Assembly: GCF_001316435.1 (NCBI RefSeq)
Contig: NZ_JXLL01000006.1
Span: 1 to 64,000 of the forward strand
Direction: 5' to 3'
DNA: 64,000 bases
DNA from: Caloranaerobacter sp. TR13
Lineage (GTDB): Bacteria > Bacillota > Clostridia > Tissierellales > Thermohalobacteraceae
The notes below the pieces were generated by a model. It searched no databases. It was not told where the DNA came from and worked only from the letters and a program-made list of their open reading frames with translations. Made by a program: the position numbers and the translations under genes. Positions within the stretch are counted from its first letter, which is position 1; the number at the start of each line of letters is the position of its first letter. Positions 54,196 through 63,722 of this stretch are shown here, in pieces.

Positions 54196-55257
54196 TTATT
54201 TAATCCAGTCTGGTGGATCCTTTATATATGGTCTTATACCATACTTTTTATCATGTTCTTCTAATATTTCTTCAATTACTTCTTTTGATCCTTTTATTCT
54301 ATCTATTAATTCTAAATCTATACCTTGACTAAATGGACAACTGCTTATACATATTCCACAATCAGTACCTAAACTTCTCCACATCTTATAGCAATCTTCC
54401 TGTTTTATTTGCCATCTCTTTATTCCATCTATCTCTACTGGATCACCTGGAGGAATCGCTCTACCTGGGCATGTTCTTACACATCTTTTACATATCTTAC
54501 AAAATTCCTCTAATCCAAAATCTATTCTCTCATCGGGTATTAGTGGTATATCTGTAGTAACTACTCCTAATCTAACCCTTGAACCGTATTCTCTAGTTAT
54601 TATTATTCCCTTTCTTCCTATATCGCCAATTCCTGCATCTCTTGCTACAAGCGGAGCTACAACTAAATAATTACCATCCATATGATTTCTTGCATCATAA
54701 CCTAACTCCCTAATATAATAAGATAAAAGCATTCCTATTATAGCTGCATCTACATACGCTTTTGATGTTTCTATCACTTCAGATACTTGAGGTGCTCTAT
54801 TAATCATATTTTTATCCATTTCAATTGCAAAAACTATTCCATAAGGATGCTTAGCTTCAACTTCTTGACCATATACCTCATCTCGTCTACCTCTATGACT
54901 GTAGTAGTGATATTCTTCCATCTTTGCTATTCCAACTAGCTTAGCTCCATAATACTTTGCTAATCCCTTTATCTTTTTTGTCATGTCTTCCGCATTAGCT
55001 TCAACTTTATCAGGATTAATTTCTCCTTCTACCAAATTCGTTATATTACCTAAAAATCTGAAGTTTGCTACTGCAATTGGTGAATTTACTGGGCTATAAG
55101 TAGCTGTACCCTCTCCACATATTTGAGGTCTACTTCTAATATCATCATCTATTTCCTTTTTATCCTTATTCCTTTTATAATAGTCTTCATACTGAGGCGT
55201 ACCTTTTTTATAGTTCATCCTCGCGAACATTGTATCTCTTTCATCTATCCTTTTCAA
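54196..55257 (-). CDS. Reductive-dehalogenase-like 2[4Fe-4S] protein
   Basis: A 353-aa protein with a central flavin/corrinoid-fold region and a C-terminal double cluster, CKICKRCVRTCPGRAI and CGICISSCPFSQG, with the spacing seen in reductive dehalogenases (RdhA) and, less closely, QueG. It has GIGDIGRKGIIITREYGSRVRLG in front of the clusters. There is no twin-arginine signal and no rdhB anchor gene, so it would be cytosolic. TTG at 55257 has AGGAG 8 bases upstream. Substrate unknown; I prefer RdhA-like over QueG because of the N-terminal region. Confidence 0.75.
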   Translation of the reverse strand: MKRIDERDTMFARMNYKKGTPQYEDYYKRNKDKKEIDDDIRSRPQICGEGTATYSPVNSPIAVANFRFLGNITNLVEGEINPDKVEANAEDMTKKIKGLAKYYGAKLVGIAKMEEYHYYSHRGRRDEVYGQEVEAKHPYGIVFAIEMDKNMINRAPQVSEVIETSKAYVDAAIIGMLLSYYIRELGYDARNHMDGNYLVVAPLVARDAGIGDIGRKGIIITREYGSRVRLGVVTTDIPLIPDERIDFGLEEFCKICKRCVRTCPGRAIPPGDPVEIDGIKRWQIKQEDCYKMWRSLGTDCGICISSCPFSQGIDLELIDRIKGSKEVIEEILEEHDKKYGIRPYIKDPPDWIK

Positions 55258-55378
55258 AATGAACACTCCTATCAATTAACGTTATTAGTCATTCGTCATT
55301 ACATATTCGTTAAATTAGAAGACCAAAAGCGAATAGTATCAATTCTCTATAAGATTTTTGACATTGTCAAATAATATT

Positions 55379-55457
55379 CAGACTATAAACATAAAAAGAT
55401 TTGTCTATAAGCATTGTTTTTCAATTCATTATCAAATTTAACTTTGTCAACAAACTA
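55379..55457. repeat. Structured intergenic element, short form
   Basis: Begins CAGACTATA and ends ACTTTGTCAACAAACTA, matching both ends of the element at 27595-27842, including AGATTTGTCTAT and AATTCATT. The ~170-base structured middle is missing. It lies between tag and the dehalogenase-like gene, next to a TTCGTCATTACATATTCG patch at 55281-55335. Confidence 0.65.
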
Positions 55458-56027
55458 ATATCCCTCAATTATTTCTTTATATCTAAAACAATTTGTAATA
55501 TGATCATTTACCATTCCTACTGCCTGCATGTGAGCATAGCAAATTGTTGGACCAAAAAATTTAAATCCTCTTTTCTTTAAATCTTTGCTTATTTTTTCAG
55601 ATAACTCTGTTTTAGAAGGTATCAAGGGTTCGTCTGTCCACGAATTTACTATCGGCTTATTACCAACAAACTGCCATAAATATTTATCAAAGCTTCCGAA
55701 TTCCTTTTGAATCTTTAAAAAAGCTTTAGCATTATTAATTACTGCTTCAATCTTTTTTCTATTTCTAATAATACCCTTATTTTTCATTAGCTCTTCAATT
55801 TTATTTTCATCATAGTTTGATATTTTTACAGGATCAAAATTATCAAATGCTTTTCTAAAATTTTCTCTTTTTTTAAGGATAGTAATCCAACTAAGACCTG
55901 CTTGAAATGTCTCTAATACTAAAAATTCAAATAGTTTTCCATCATCATGAATAGGTACTCCCCATTCTTCATCGTGATATCTTACATATATAGGGTCATT
56001 AGTTACCCATCCACATCTTTTTTTCAT
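55455..56027 (-). CDS. tag: DNA-3-methyladenine glycosylase I
   Basis: A 190-aa base-excision-repair enzyme that removes 3-methyladenine. Motifs are CGWVTNDPIYVRYHDEEWG, FEFLVLETFQAGLSW with the catalytic Glu, and CYAHMQAVGMVNDH with zinc ligands. GGGGGAG lies 6 bases before the ATG at 56027; the upstream ATG overlaps that site. Confidence 0.95.
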   Translation of the reverse strand: MKKRCGWVTNDPIYVRYHDEEWGVPIHDDGKLFEFLVLETFQAGLSWITILKKRENFRKAFDNFDPVKISNYDENKIEELMKNKGIIRNRKKIEAVINNAKAFLKIQKEFGSFDKYLWQFVGNKPIVNSWTDEPLIPSKTELSEKISKDLKKRGFKFFGPTICYAHMQAVGMVNDHITNCFRYKEIIEGY

Positions 56028-56090
56028 TCTAATCTCCCCCATTTAGTATATTTGAACTTATCTTTTAAAAATATGAATTTTTTAATATGA

Positions 56091-56128
56091 GCAAAACACC
56101 TTCTAGACTATTTTAGCTAGAAGGTGTC
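56091..56128 (-). terminator. Terminator of the antiporter gene
   Basis: ACACCTTCTAG pairs with CTAGAAGGTGT; TTTTGC follows on the minus strand. Confidence 0.8.
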
Positions 56129-56164
56129 TTACTCCAAATTGCTAACTGCTAATTATACTTTAAA

Positions 56165-57583
56165 TTATCCAATTATTACTCCTAAACTTAATGCAGCAAT
56201 AATTATTATCATTAATATCACTAAAAGTTTCCATGTATGTTTTAACCATTTATCATAAGATAATCTGCCTATAGCTAAACCTCCCATAACAACTGCACTA
56301 GTAGGAGTAATTAAATTAACAATACCCGAAGCAGATTGATAAGCAGTTATTACTATATGTCTTGCAACTCCTGCAAAATCTCCTAACGGCGCCATAATAG
56401 GCATTGATAAAGTTGCTAATCCAGATGTAGAAGGAATTAAGAATGATAATGGTATATAGAATAAATATGTTAATATAGCAAACGGCACAGAACCCGTTTG
56501 TGATAAAGTTTTTTCTCCTAAATTAAGTACAGTATCTGTAATATTACCTGCATTCATTACGACAGTAATACCACGAGATACCCCAATTATTAATGCAACA
56601 CCTAACAAATCACGTGCTCCTTCTACAAACGCAGATACAAGCTCCTTTTCACTCATACCAGCAGCCAAACCAATAACAATTGCTGAAACTAAAAATAGTG
56701 CAGTTAATTCACCAAACCACCACCATAAAGTCGGAATAGCTGTAATACCTATATCTTCAAAAGGAATAACTCCAAATACCATAATTATAAAAGTTAGAGC
56801 AAATAAAAATAATATAAACTTTCTCTTACCAGTTAATTCTGGGAATTCATTTTCAGGCTTCTTTGATAAGAAATGCTTCTTATTATCCTCCCACATATCG
56901 TATACAATGGATTTTGTCGGGTCTTTTTTCACTTTTTCTGCATATCTCATAACAAACAAAATAGCCGCTAACTCACTTGCTATTAATATTAATAATCTTA
57001 ATCCAATACCCTCACCTAACGAAATTCCTGCAAATCCTGATGCTATTCCTGTTGCAAATGGATTCACAGTAGAGCCAAGTACTCCTACACCTGCTCCTAA
57101 CATTATAACTGATATAGCTGTTACAGAATCATACCCTGCTGCTATAAATACAGGTAACAACAATGGATAGAATGCTATAGTTTCCTCTGCCATACCAAAA
57201 CTTGTTCCACCTAATCCGAAAAGTATCATTAGAATTGGAATCATCCATTTTTCCTTACCTTTTAAATCTCTTGTTATTTTAGCTATTCCTGCATCTATAG
57301 CACCTGTTTTCATAACAACTCCCAAGAAACCACCTATTACTATAACAAATAAAGCTACATCAACTGCATCGTAAAATCCTTCAATAGGAGCCATTACTAC
57401 CTCTTTAAATCCCTGTGGATTTCTATCAACAAGATGATAAGTACCAGGAATCGGCTCTTTCTTTGCGGCATTAGGATCAACATAATCATACTGACCTGCT
57501 GGTACAACCCATGTTAATATTGCTACAGCTATTATAATTGCAAATAAAATAGTATATGCTGTTGGCATTTTAAGTTTTTTCAT
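56165..57583 (-). CDS. YfcC-family transporter, probable arginine/ornithine antiporter
   Basis: A 472-aa membrane protein with about 11-12 helices of the YfcC/DcuC-like family: MPTAYTILFAIIIAVAILTWVVPAGQYD, GGTSFGMAEETIAFYPLL, PSTSGLATLSMPIMAPL. Its position downstream of arcA-arcB-arcC and a regulator suggests arginine:ornithine exchange, as in several lactic acid bacteria, but substrate is inferred. It has its own promoter. GGAGGGG precedes the ATG. Confidence 0.88.
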   Translation of the reverse strand: MKKLKMPTAYTILFAIIIAVAILTWVVPAGQYDYVDPNAAKKEPIPGTYHLVDRNPQGFKEVVMAPIEGFYDAVDVALFVIVIGGFLGVVMKTGAIDAGIAKITRDLKGKEKWMIPILMILFGLGGTSFGMAEETIAFYPLLLPVFIAAGYDSVTAISVIMLGAGVGVLGSTVNPFATGIASGFAGISLGEGIGLRLLILIASELAAILFVMRYAEKVKKDPTKSIVYDMWEDNKKHFLSKKPENEFPELTGKRKFILFLFALTFIIMVFGVIPFEDIGITAIPTLWWWFGELTALFLVSAIVIGLAAGMSEKELVSAFVEGARDLLGVALIIGVSRGITVVMNAGNITDTVLNLGEKTLSQTGSVPFAILTYLFYIPLSFLIPSTSGLATLSMPIMAPLGDFAGVARHIVITAYQSASGIVNLITPTSAVVMGGLAIGRLSYDKWLKHTWKLLVILMIIIIAALSLGVIIG

Positions 57584-57653
57584 TTGTACCCCTCCTTGTT
57601 TTCAAGTTTTTCTTATGTGTATTTAGCATATTTTATTATACATTAACATTAAT

Positions 57654-57682
57654 ATTATAACTAGTTAATTTTTTTATACCAA
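57654..57682 (-). promoter_or_regulatory. Predicted promoter of the antiporter gene
   Basis: On the minus strand TTGGTA and TATAAT are exactly 17 bases apart, followed by two TTAATG words that may be a regulator site. Confidence 0.65.
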
Positions 57683-57766
57683 GAATTTTTTCTTTGAAAA
57701 AAATCGTTATTTTTTTATCAATCATCTCTAAAAAAAGAAAAAGAAACTAAATAATTAAAATCGAAA

Positions 57767-58564
57767 TCATATGTGTATTTTTTGTCTAATTTTCTTTAAG
57801 TTGGGCCCAAACTTCTTATCTAATTCTTCTTTATATTCTTTATACACTTCTGCAAGATAAATATCATGAACTATAAATGATTCCGCCATCAACATAAAAG
57901 CCTTGTTTTCTGTCCATATGGCTTGCGATTTATCTTCATTAAACATAGCAAATAAAGATTCTTCACCATCCGATACTAATGTGAACCATCTACCATATTT
58001 AAAAGCATCAGATTCCATTTCTTCCATTTCATGATAATAAATCTCACCTATTTCTTCACTAACAGTACCATAAAGTACAGTTACTATCTCTATCCCTTTT
58101 TGCTCTAATAATTTTAATTCGTTCTTAAAATATTCATAATCTACATTCCACATTTCCAAGTATAAAAATTTATTTGTTCTAGCTAGAACTTTTTTGACCT
58201 TATTCCTTATATTCTCTATCCCCTCTAAATGCAGCATATATGAAATTTTATTTGTTGAATCCATCCTTTTTAAGCTGTCTTTTAAATATTTTACTGTATT
58301 ATTTACTTTCTTTTTATATGAATCCAAAAAGCTTTCTAAGTCTACAGCTACATATTTAACAGGATTATCACTAATAATATTTACGAGATTCTTATCTAAA
58401 AGCTTAGACATAGTTTCGTAAATTTTAGCCTGTGGAACACCAGATAGTTTACTTAATTCATAAGCTGTTATATCAGGTTTATTTAAAAGTGCTATATACG
58501 CTTTAGCTTCGTACTTATTTATACCAATCTCCATTAATTTCTCTATTATTCTTTCTTCATTCAT
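57767..58564 (-). CDS. TrmB-family transcriptional regulator
   Basis: A 265-aa regulator: N-terminal winged helix YEAKAYIALLNKPDITAYELSKLSGVPQAKIYETMSKLLDKNLV (about 17-60), a short coiled-coil stretch and a C-terminal effector domain. It is 25 bases downstream of arcC, and upstream of the antiporter gene, so local control of the arginine deiminase genes is likely. ArgR/ArcR-type regulators are more usual there. Confidence 0.88.
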   Translation of the reverse strand: MNEERIIEKLMEIGINKYEAKAYIALLNKPDITAYELSKLSGVPQAKIYETMSKLLDKNLVNIISDNPVKYVAVDLESFLDSYKKKVNNTVKYLKDSLKRMDSTNKISYMLHLEGIENIRNKVKKVLARTNKFLYLEMWNVDYEYFKNELKLLEQKGIEIVTVLYGTVSEEIGEIYYHEMEEMESDAFKYGRWFTLVSDGEESLFAMFNEDKSQAIWTENKAFMLMAESFIVHDIYLAEVYKEYKEELDKKFGPNLKKIRQKIHI

Positions 58565-58589
58565 CTAACTAAAAGCCCTTCCCTATTGT

Positions 58590-59531
58590 TTAATCATTAA
58601 CTATTAATGTTCCAGTCTTTCCTTCTATTCCTTCTTTAGCTTTTTCAAGAGAAGTAATTAATGCCTTTCTACCTTCTTTAGATTTAGCAAACTTTATTGC
58701 AGCTTGTACTTTTGGTAACATTGAACCAGGAGCAAAATGACCTTCTTCAATATATTTTTCAGCCTGATTAACTGTTAATTTATCAAGCCATTCTTCATTT
58801 TCCTTACCAAAGTTTATCGCAACCTTTTCTACTGCTGTAAGAATTATTAAATAATCAGCATCTAATATTTCTGCTATTTTTTCACTCGCAAAATCTTTAT
58901 CTATAACTGCTGGAACACCAATTAAACTATTTCCTTCTTTTACAACTGGTATTCCACCACCTCCAACAGTTATTACAATATGACCATTATCAACTAGAGT
59001 TTTTACTACTTCTTTTTCAGCAACATCTACTGGAATTGGAGATGGTACTACTCTTCTAAAGCCCCTACCTGCGTCTTCCTTCATTATATATCCTTTTTCT
59101 TCAGCTAATTTCTTAGCTTCTTCTTCAGTATAAAATGTACCTATTGGTTTTGTAGGATTATTAAATGCAGGGTCGTCCTTGTCTACAATAACTTGTGTTA
59201 CAATTGTAGCTACTGGAATATTTAATCCTCTATTTAAAAGTTCCTCTCTTATTGCATTTTGCAGATGATATCCTATATAACCTTGACTCATAGCTCCACA
59301 TTCTGGGAATGGCATCTCTGGAGTAGTACTACCTTCTGTTTTAGAAGCAATTTCCATAGCTAAATTTATCATACCAACTTGTGGTCCATTTCCGTGAGCA
59401 ATAATAACTTCATTTCCACTTTCTATTAAATCAACTATAGGTTTAGCTGTATTCTTAACTAATTCTAATTGTTCTTTTGGTGTCTTACCAAGAGCATTTC
59501 CACCTAAAGCAACGACAATCTTTCTCTTCAT
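58590..59531 (-). CDS. arcC: Carbamate kinase
   Basis: Converts carbamoyl phosphate and ADP to ATP, the energy-yielding step of arginine fermentation. It is 313 aa with VALGGNALGKTP, AHGNGPQVGMINLA, VVPSPIPVDVAEK, VTVGGGGIPVV and KDFASEKIAEILDADYLIILTAVEKV. GGAGGAG precedes the ATG. Confidence 0.97.
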   Translation of the reverse strand: MKRKIVVALGGNALGKTPKEQLELVKNTAKPIVDLIESGNEVIIAHGNGPQVGMINLAMEIASKTEGSTTPEMPFPECGAMSQGYIGYHLQNAIREELLNRGLNIPVATIVTQVIVDKDDPAFNNPTKPIGTFYTEEEAKKLAEEKGYIMKEDAGRGFRRVVPSPIPVDVAEKEVVKTLVDNGHIVITVGGGGIPVVKEGNSLIGVPAVIDKDFASEKIAEILDADYLIILTAVEKVAINFGKENEEWLDKLTVNQAEKYIEEGHFAPGSMLPKVQAAIKFAKSKEGRKALITSLEKAKEGIEGKTGTLIVND

Positions 59532-59560
59532 GTTTACTCCTCCTCTTTTAGTTTAATTTA

Positions 59561-59579
59561 ACAGGGGACAAGCCCCTGT
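59561..59579. other. GC-rich hairpin between arcB and arcC
   Basis: ACAGGGG pairs with CCCCTGT, loop ACAAG. On the minus strand no T run follows, so it may be a processing or stability element rather than a terminator. Confidence 0.5.
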
Positions 59580-59584
59580 CGTTT

Positions 59585-60580
59585 TTAAAGATTCCCAATA
59601 GTTGCAACCATTACCGCCTTAATTGTATGCATTCTATTTTCTGCTTCATCAAATACTACTGAGTGCTTGCTTCTGAAAACTTCATCTGTTACTTCCATTT
59701 CTTTTAATCCAAACTTTTCATATATGTCTTTACCGATAATTGTATTTGTATCGTGGAATGAAGGTAAACAATGCATGAAAATTACATCTGGATTTTCTGT
59801 CTTATTAATCATTTCCATATTCACTTGATATGGTTTTAATAAGTTGATCCTCTCTTCAAACTTATCTTCTTCACCCATTGATACCCAAACATCTGTATAA
59901 ATTACGTCTGCGCCTTTAACTCCTTCGTCTATATTTTCTGTTAACTCAATAACTGCTCCTGTTTCCTTAGCTATTTCTCTCATTTCATTTACTAATTCTT
60001 CTGATGGGAATAATTCCTTTGGTGCAACTGCTACAAAATGCATTCCCATCTTAGCAGCTCCTATCATTAATGAGTTACCCATGTTGTTTCTTGCATCTCC
60101 AACAAATACAAGCTTAACTTTATTAAGTGGTTTATTTACATGTTCCATAATAGTCAAGAAATCTGCAAGAATTTGAGTTGGATGATATAAATCAGTAAGA
60201 CCATTCCACACAGGTACTCCTGCATGTTTAGCTAATTCCTCTACAGTTTCTTGCTTAAATCCTCTAAATTCTATACCATCATAGTATCTTCCTAAAACTT
60301 TAGCTGTATCTTCTATAGATTCTTTTTTACCCATTTGGCTATTTGATAAAAATGTAACGTTTGCTCCTTCATCATATGCTGCAACTTCAAATGCACATCT
60401 TGTTCTTGTTGAAGTTTTTTCAAATAATAAAACTATGTTTTTACCTTCAAGTAAATTACCTTTGATACCTGCTCTTTTCTTTCTCTTTAAATCCATTGAT
60501 AAATCTAGTAAGTATTTAATTTCTTGTGGAGTGAAATCTTTTAATGTTAATAAGTGTCTTCCTCTTAAATTAACTGGCAT
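59585..60580 (-). CDS. arcB: Ornithine carbamoyltransferase (catabolic)
   Basis: Phosphorolysis of citrulline to ornithine and carbamoyl phosphate. It is 331 aa with [15 protein letters not shown] (carbamoyl phosphate), [42 protein letters not shown] and [10 protein letters not shown]. The catabolic call rests on its place between arcA and arcC. GGAGG precedes the ATG. Confidence 0.96.
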   Translation of the reverse strand: MPVNLRGRHLLTLKDFTPQEIKYLLDLSMDLKRKKRAGIKGNLLEGKNIVLLFEKTSTRTRCAFEVAAYDEGANVTFLSNSQMGKKESIEDTAKVLGRYYDGIEFRGFKQETVEELAKHAGVPVWNGLTDLYHPTQILADFLTIMEHVNKPLNKVKLVFVGDARNNMGNSLMIGAAKMGMHFVAVAPKELFPSEELVNEMREIAKETGAVIELTENIDEGVKGADVIYTDVWVSMGEEDKFEERINLLKPYQVNMEMINKTENPDVIFMHCLPSFHDTNTIIGKDIYEKFGLKEMEVTDEVFRSKHSVVFDEAENRMHTIKAVMVATIGNL

Positions 60581-60646
60581 TTTAACTCCTCCTTTAAATT
60601 TAATATATTTTATATTTTGTCTTTTTAAATATATTTTGAATTAAAT

Positions 60647-60691
60647 AGTCAATAATTATCTCTATTGACCATCGACTATCAACTATTGACT
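60647..60691. repeat. Simple inverted repeat, TCAATAGTT family
   Basis: AGTCAATAATT and AACTATTGACT pair with one mismatch, inside TATTGACCATCGACTATCAACTATTGAC. It overlaps the arcA stop. The same style of sequence is at 6400-6445. Confidence 0.55.
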
Positions 60692-61924
60692 AATATCTTC
60701 TCTAATTAGCGGCATTGACATACATCTTGGACCACCTCGTCCACGAGAAAGTTCTGAAGATGGAATAACATGAAGCTTTATACCATGTTCTTCTAGCAAT
60801 CTATTTGTAACATGATTTCTTGAATAAACTACTACTTCCCCTGGTGCAATGGCTAAAGTATTAGAACCATCATTCCACTGTTCTCTACCTGCATCTATTT
60901 TGTTTCCATTTCCACATCGAATTAATGTAACTTTATCCAAATTTAAGTATTTCTTTAATATATCATTTAACTCCATCGTTTCTTTTTCAATTACCAAGTT
61001 GTGATTCTTTTCCCCTTTTCTTAATGAATATACAGTAAGTGGTCCTTCTATTTCAGGATGTATTGTAAACTTATCATAATCGACCATAGTAAATACAGTA
61101 TCTAAATGCATAAAAGCTCTTTTCTTTGGTATATCGAACGCTAATATTACTTCAAATTTCTCCCCATTATTAAAAATTCTTCTTGCTAATTTTTCAACTG
61201 AAGCAGCTTCTGTTCTTTCAGATATACCTATAGCAAGTACTTTTTCACTAAGGACAAGTTGATCTCCACCTTCTATAGAAGTATCTTCATTTCTGTTATA
61301 CCAAAATGGTATTTCGATATCTTTAAACATCGGATGATATTTAAAAATATATTTTGAAAACAATGTTTCTCTATTTCTCGTTATTGTTTTCATATAATTT
61401 AAAGATATACCTGAACCGATTGTTGCGAATGGATCTCTAGTAAAGTAAAGATTCGGCATTGGATCAACTATAAAAGGATAATCAGATTCTATCATATCTA
61501 CTAAAGAAACCTTTTTATAATCTTTTATTTCTTCTTTTCTAATACCTTCCATCATTTTATCTACCATTTCTCTATTAGTAGAAAAGCTCAAGAGATACTC
61601 TTTTACAAGTTCTCTTTTCTTTCTACTGTTAATCCTTGCTTCTTTAACAAACTCGTCTATAAATTTTTGTTTAATATCATCATCTGTAAGAGACTCAGCT
61701 GTTAAATCCTCAAGATACACTACTTCAACTCCATTGTCTCTAAGTGTTTGTGCAAATACATCATGTTCTTCTCTAGCAACTTTCAAATAGGGTATATCAT
61801 CAAACAACAATCTATCCATTAGGTCAGGAGTTAAATTTTCTATTTCTTTGCCTGGTCTGTGTAAAAGAACTTTCTTTAGTTTGCCAATTTCTGAATATAC
61901 GTGTAAAACGTTTTCCTTAGCCAT
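60683..61924 (-). CDS. arcA: Arginine deiminase
   Basis: Hydrolyses arginine to citrulline and ammonia. It is 413 aa with [67 protein letters not shown] and the active-site Cys in [18 protein letters not shown] precedes the ATG at 61924. First gene of the arcA-arcB-arcC group. Confidence 0.97.
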   Translation of the reverse strand: MAKENVLHVYSEIGKLKKVLLHRPGKEIENLTPDLMDRLLFDDIPYLKVAREEHDVFAQTLRDNGVEVVYLEDLTAESLTDDDIKQKFIDEFVKEARINSRKKRELVKEYLLSFSTNREMVDKMMEGIRKEEIKDYKKVSLVDMIESDYPFIVDPMPNLYFTRDPFATIGSGISLNYMKTITRNRETLFSKYIFKYHPMFKDIEIPFWYNRNEDTSIEGGDQLVLSEKVLAIGISERTEAASVEKLARRIFNNGEKFEVILAFDIPKKRAFMHLDTVFTMVDYDKFTIHPEIEGPLTVYSLRKGEKNHNLVIEKETMELNDILKKYLNLDKVTLIRCGNGNKIDAGREQWNDGSNTLAIAPGEVVVYSRNHVTNRLLEEHGIKLHVIPSSELSRGRGGPRCMSMPLIREDISQ

Positions 61925-62043
61925 TGCATAACCCCCCGTTTATTGTCTACACTACACTGGTAGTTACTATCACACCTTCAGTATATGATTTTAAGAATTT
62001 TTTGTCAAATCAAGTCATTCATCGTATTTTTATATTTTTGCAT

Positions 62044-62090
62044 TTCAATATTCAAAAATGTATAAATTTTATATTGAATTATTAATATTC
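62044..62090. promoter_or_regulatory. Palindromes upstream of arcA
   Basis: TTCAATAT (62044) pairs with ATATTGAA (62071), and the near-palindrome GAATTATTAATATTC (62076-62090) overlaps it. They lie 120-165 bases upstream of arcA and may bind a regulator such as ArgR or the TrmB protein; spacing does not match a standard ARG box. The rest of the 326-bp gap is AT-rich. Confidence 0.4.
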
Positions 62091-62203
62091 ACTCAATATA
62101 CTGTTGCTTGAATTGTACTTTTCTGTGTATTTCATAATTTGAATTTTTATCTAAATTTAACCATAAATTTCAAAAAGAATATTTATTCAAAAAAATTTTT
62201 TTC

Positions 62204-62234
62204 TACAAAAAACTTCGGGCTTTATACCCGAAGC
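62204..62234 (-). terminator. Terminator of pepD
   Basis: GCTTCGGG/CCCGAAGT stem then TTTTTTG on the minus strand, 17 bases after the stop. Confidence 0.88.
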
Positions 62235-62250
62235 TTAAAAACAAAGGTTT

Positions 62251-63708
62251 TTATTCTTTTATTCTCTTTAATACTTCACATAAAAATTCAAATACTCTCT
62301 TTGTTGAAGAAATACTTATATGTTCATTTGGAGTATGAACATCATAAACATTTGGTCCAATAGAAACCATATCTATGTCACCAATTTTTTCTTTTAAGAA
62401 TCCACATTCTAATCCAGCATGTATAGCATCTACTTTTACTTCTTTTCCAAACATATCTTTATAAACTTCAGCCATTAGATCTCTAATAGGAGACTCTACT
62501 TTAAACTCCCATTCAGGATAATCAGCTACTAATTCCATTTTTGCACCGACTAAATCACATATATTTTGAATTCTATCATTAATTTCCTTTTTCAAGCTTT
62601 TAACTGAGCTTCTTACTGCACTATCGAATCTAATTTCTTCTTCGCTAGTTGTAATAACTCCAATATTATTAGAGCTTTCAACTAAACCTTCTATGTCAGC
62701 ACTCATTGTTTGAACTCCATTAGGTATTAACCTTAAAATACTTATCAAGCCTTTTTTAGTTTTTAAGCTAAATACTTTTTGTATGCCGTCAACTTTTTCT
62801 AAGCTAATATTAATATTAGGGTCAGATGTTACAAATTCATTTGTAAATATTTTTTGATGCTCATCAACAATACGCTTAAATTTTTCTTCATCATCTTTAT
62901 TAATCATTACAACTGCTTCAGACATTTTTGCAATTGCATTCATTTTTTCTCCACCGCTAATATTTGCTATATCAATACCTATTTCTTTATCAAGGCTTTC
63001 TAATAATCTTCCTAATAGTTTTATTGCATTTGCTCTATTTTTATTGATTTCTATACCTGAATGACCACCTATTAAACCTTTAATAGATATTTTATAACCT
63101 ATTTTATTAGCATCAGCTTCATTCCACTCTATAGGCAGATGAATAATATTGTTTACTCCACCTGCACATGATGCAAGTATAGTACCTTCTTCTTCTGAAT
63201 CAATATTTATTAAAATATCTCCAGAAACGTTTTCAGGATTTAAATTCAATACTCCATCCATTCCAGTCTCTTCTGCAACTGTAATTAATGCAACAAGAGG
63301 TGGATGTGGTAAGTCTTTTGACTCTAAAATAGCCATTATCATAGCTACTGCAATACCATTATCTGCTCCAAGAGTGGTTCCTTTTGTTCTTATCATATCC
63401 CCATCTACCATCAATGGAATTGGGTCTTTTGTAAAATCAAAGTCTAAATCTTCATTTTTTGTACAAACCATATCCATGTGCCCTTGAAGTATAACTGTTT
63501 TTGCATTTTCATACCCTTCTGTTGCTGGTTTCTTAATAATTACATTTAAACATTCTTCTTGTATAACTTCTAGTCCATTGTCTTTTGCAAATTTAACTAG
63601 ATAATCACTAACTTGTTTTTCATTTCCTGAACCTCTAGGAATTCTAGTTAACTCTTCAAAATGTTTAAATACAGCCTCAGGCTTAAGCCCTGATAAAACA
63701 TTTACCAT
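62251..63708 (-). CDS. pepD: Aminoacyl-histidine dipeptidase (M20)
   Basis: A 485-aa zinc dipeptidase of the PepD/carnosinase type. Metal and catalytic residues appear in LQGHMDMVC, TLGADNGIAVAM, TVAEETGMDGV and IHAGLECGFL; GLIGGHSGIEINKNRANAI lies in the lid domain. ATG at 63708 has AAAGGGG 9 bases upstream; the ATG at 63717 abuts that site. Confidence 0.95.
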   Translation of the reverse strand: MVNVLSGLKPEAVFKHFEELTRIPRGSGNEKQVSDYLVKFAKDNGLEVIQEECLNVIIKKPATEGYENAKTVILQGHMDMVCTKNEDLDFDFTKDPIPLMVDGDMIRTKGTTLGADNGIAVAMIMAILESKDLPHPPLVALITVAEETGMDGVLNLNPENVSGDILINIDSEEEGTILASCAGGVNNIIHLPIEWNEADANKIGYKISIKGLIGGHSGIEINKNRANAIKLLGRLLESLDKEIGIDIANISGGEKMNAIAKMSEAVVMINKDDEEKFKRIVDEHQKIFTNEFVTSDPNINISLEKVDGIQKVFSLKTKKGLISILRLIPNGVQTMSADIEGLVESSNNIGVITTSEEEIRFDSAVRSSVKSLKKEINDRIQNICDLVGAKMELVADYPEWEFKVESPIRDLMAEVYKDMFGKEVKVDAIHAGLECGFLKEKIGDIDMVSIGPNVYDVHTPNEHISISSTKRVFEFLCEVLKRIKE

Positions 63709-63722
63709 TACAAGCATCCCCT

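Noticed and set aside
62076-62090. ARG box upstream of arcA
   Set aside because: GAAT/ATTC half-sites are 7 bases apart instead of the standard spacing; kept only as an unspecified palindrome.
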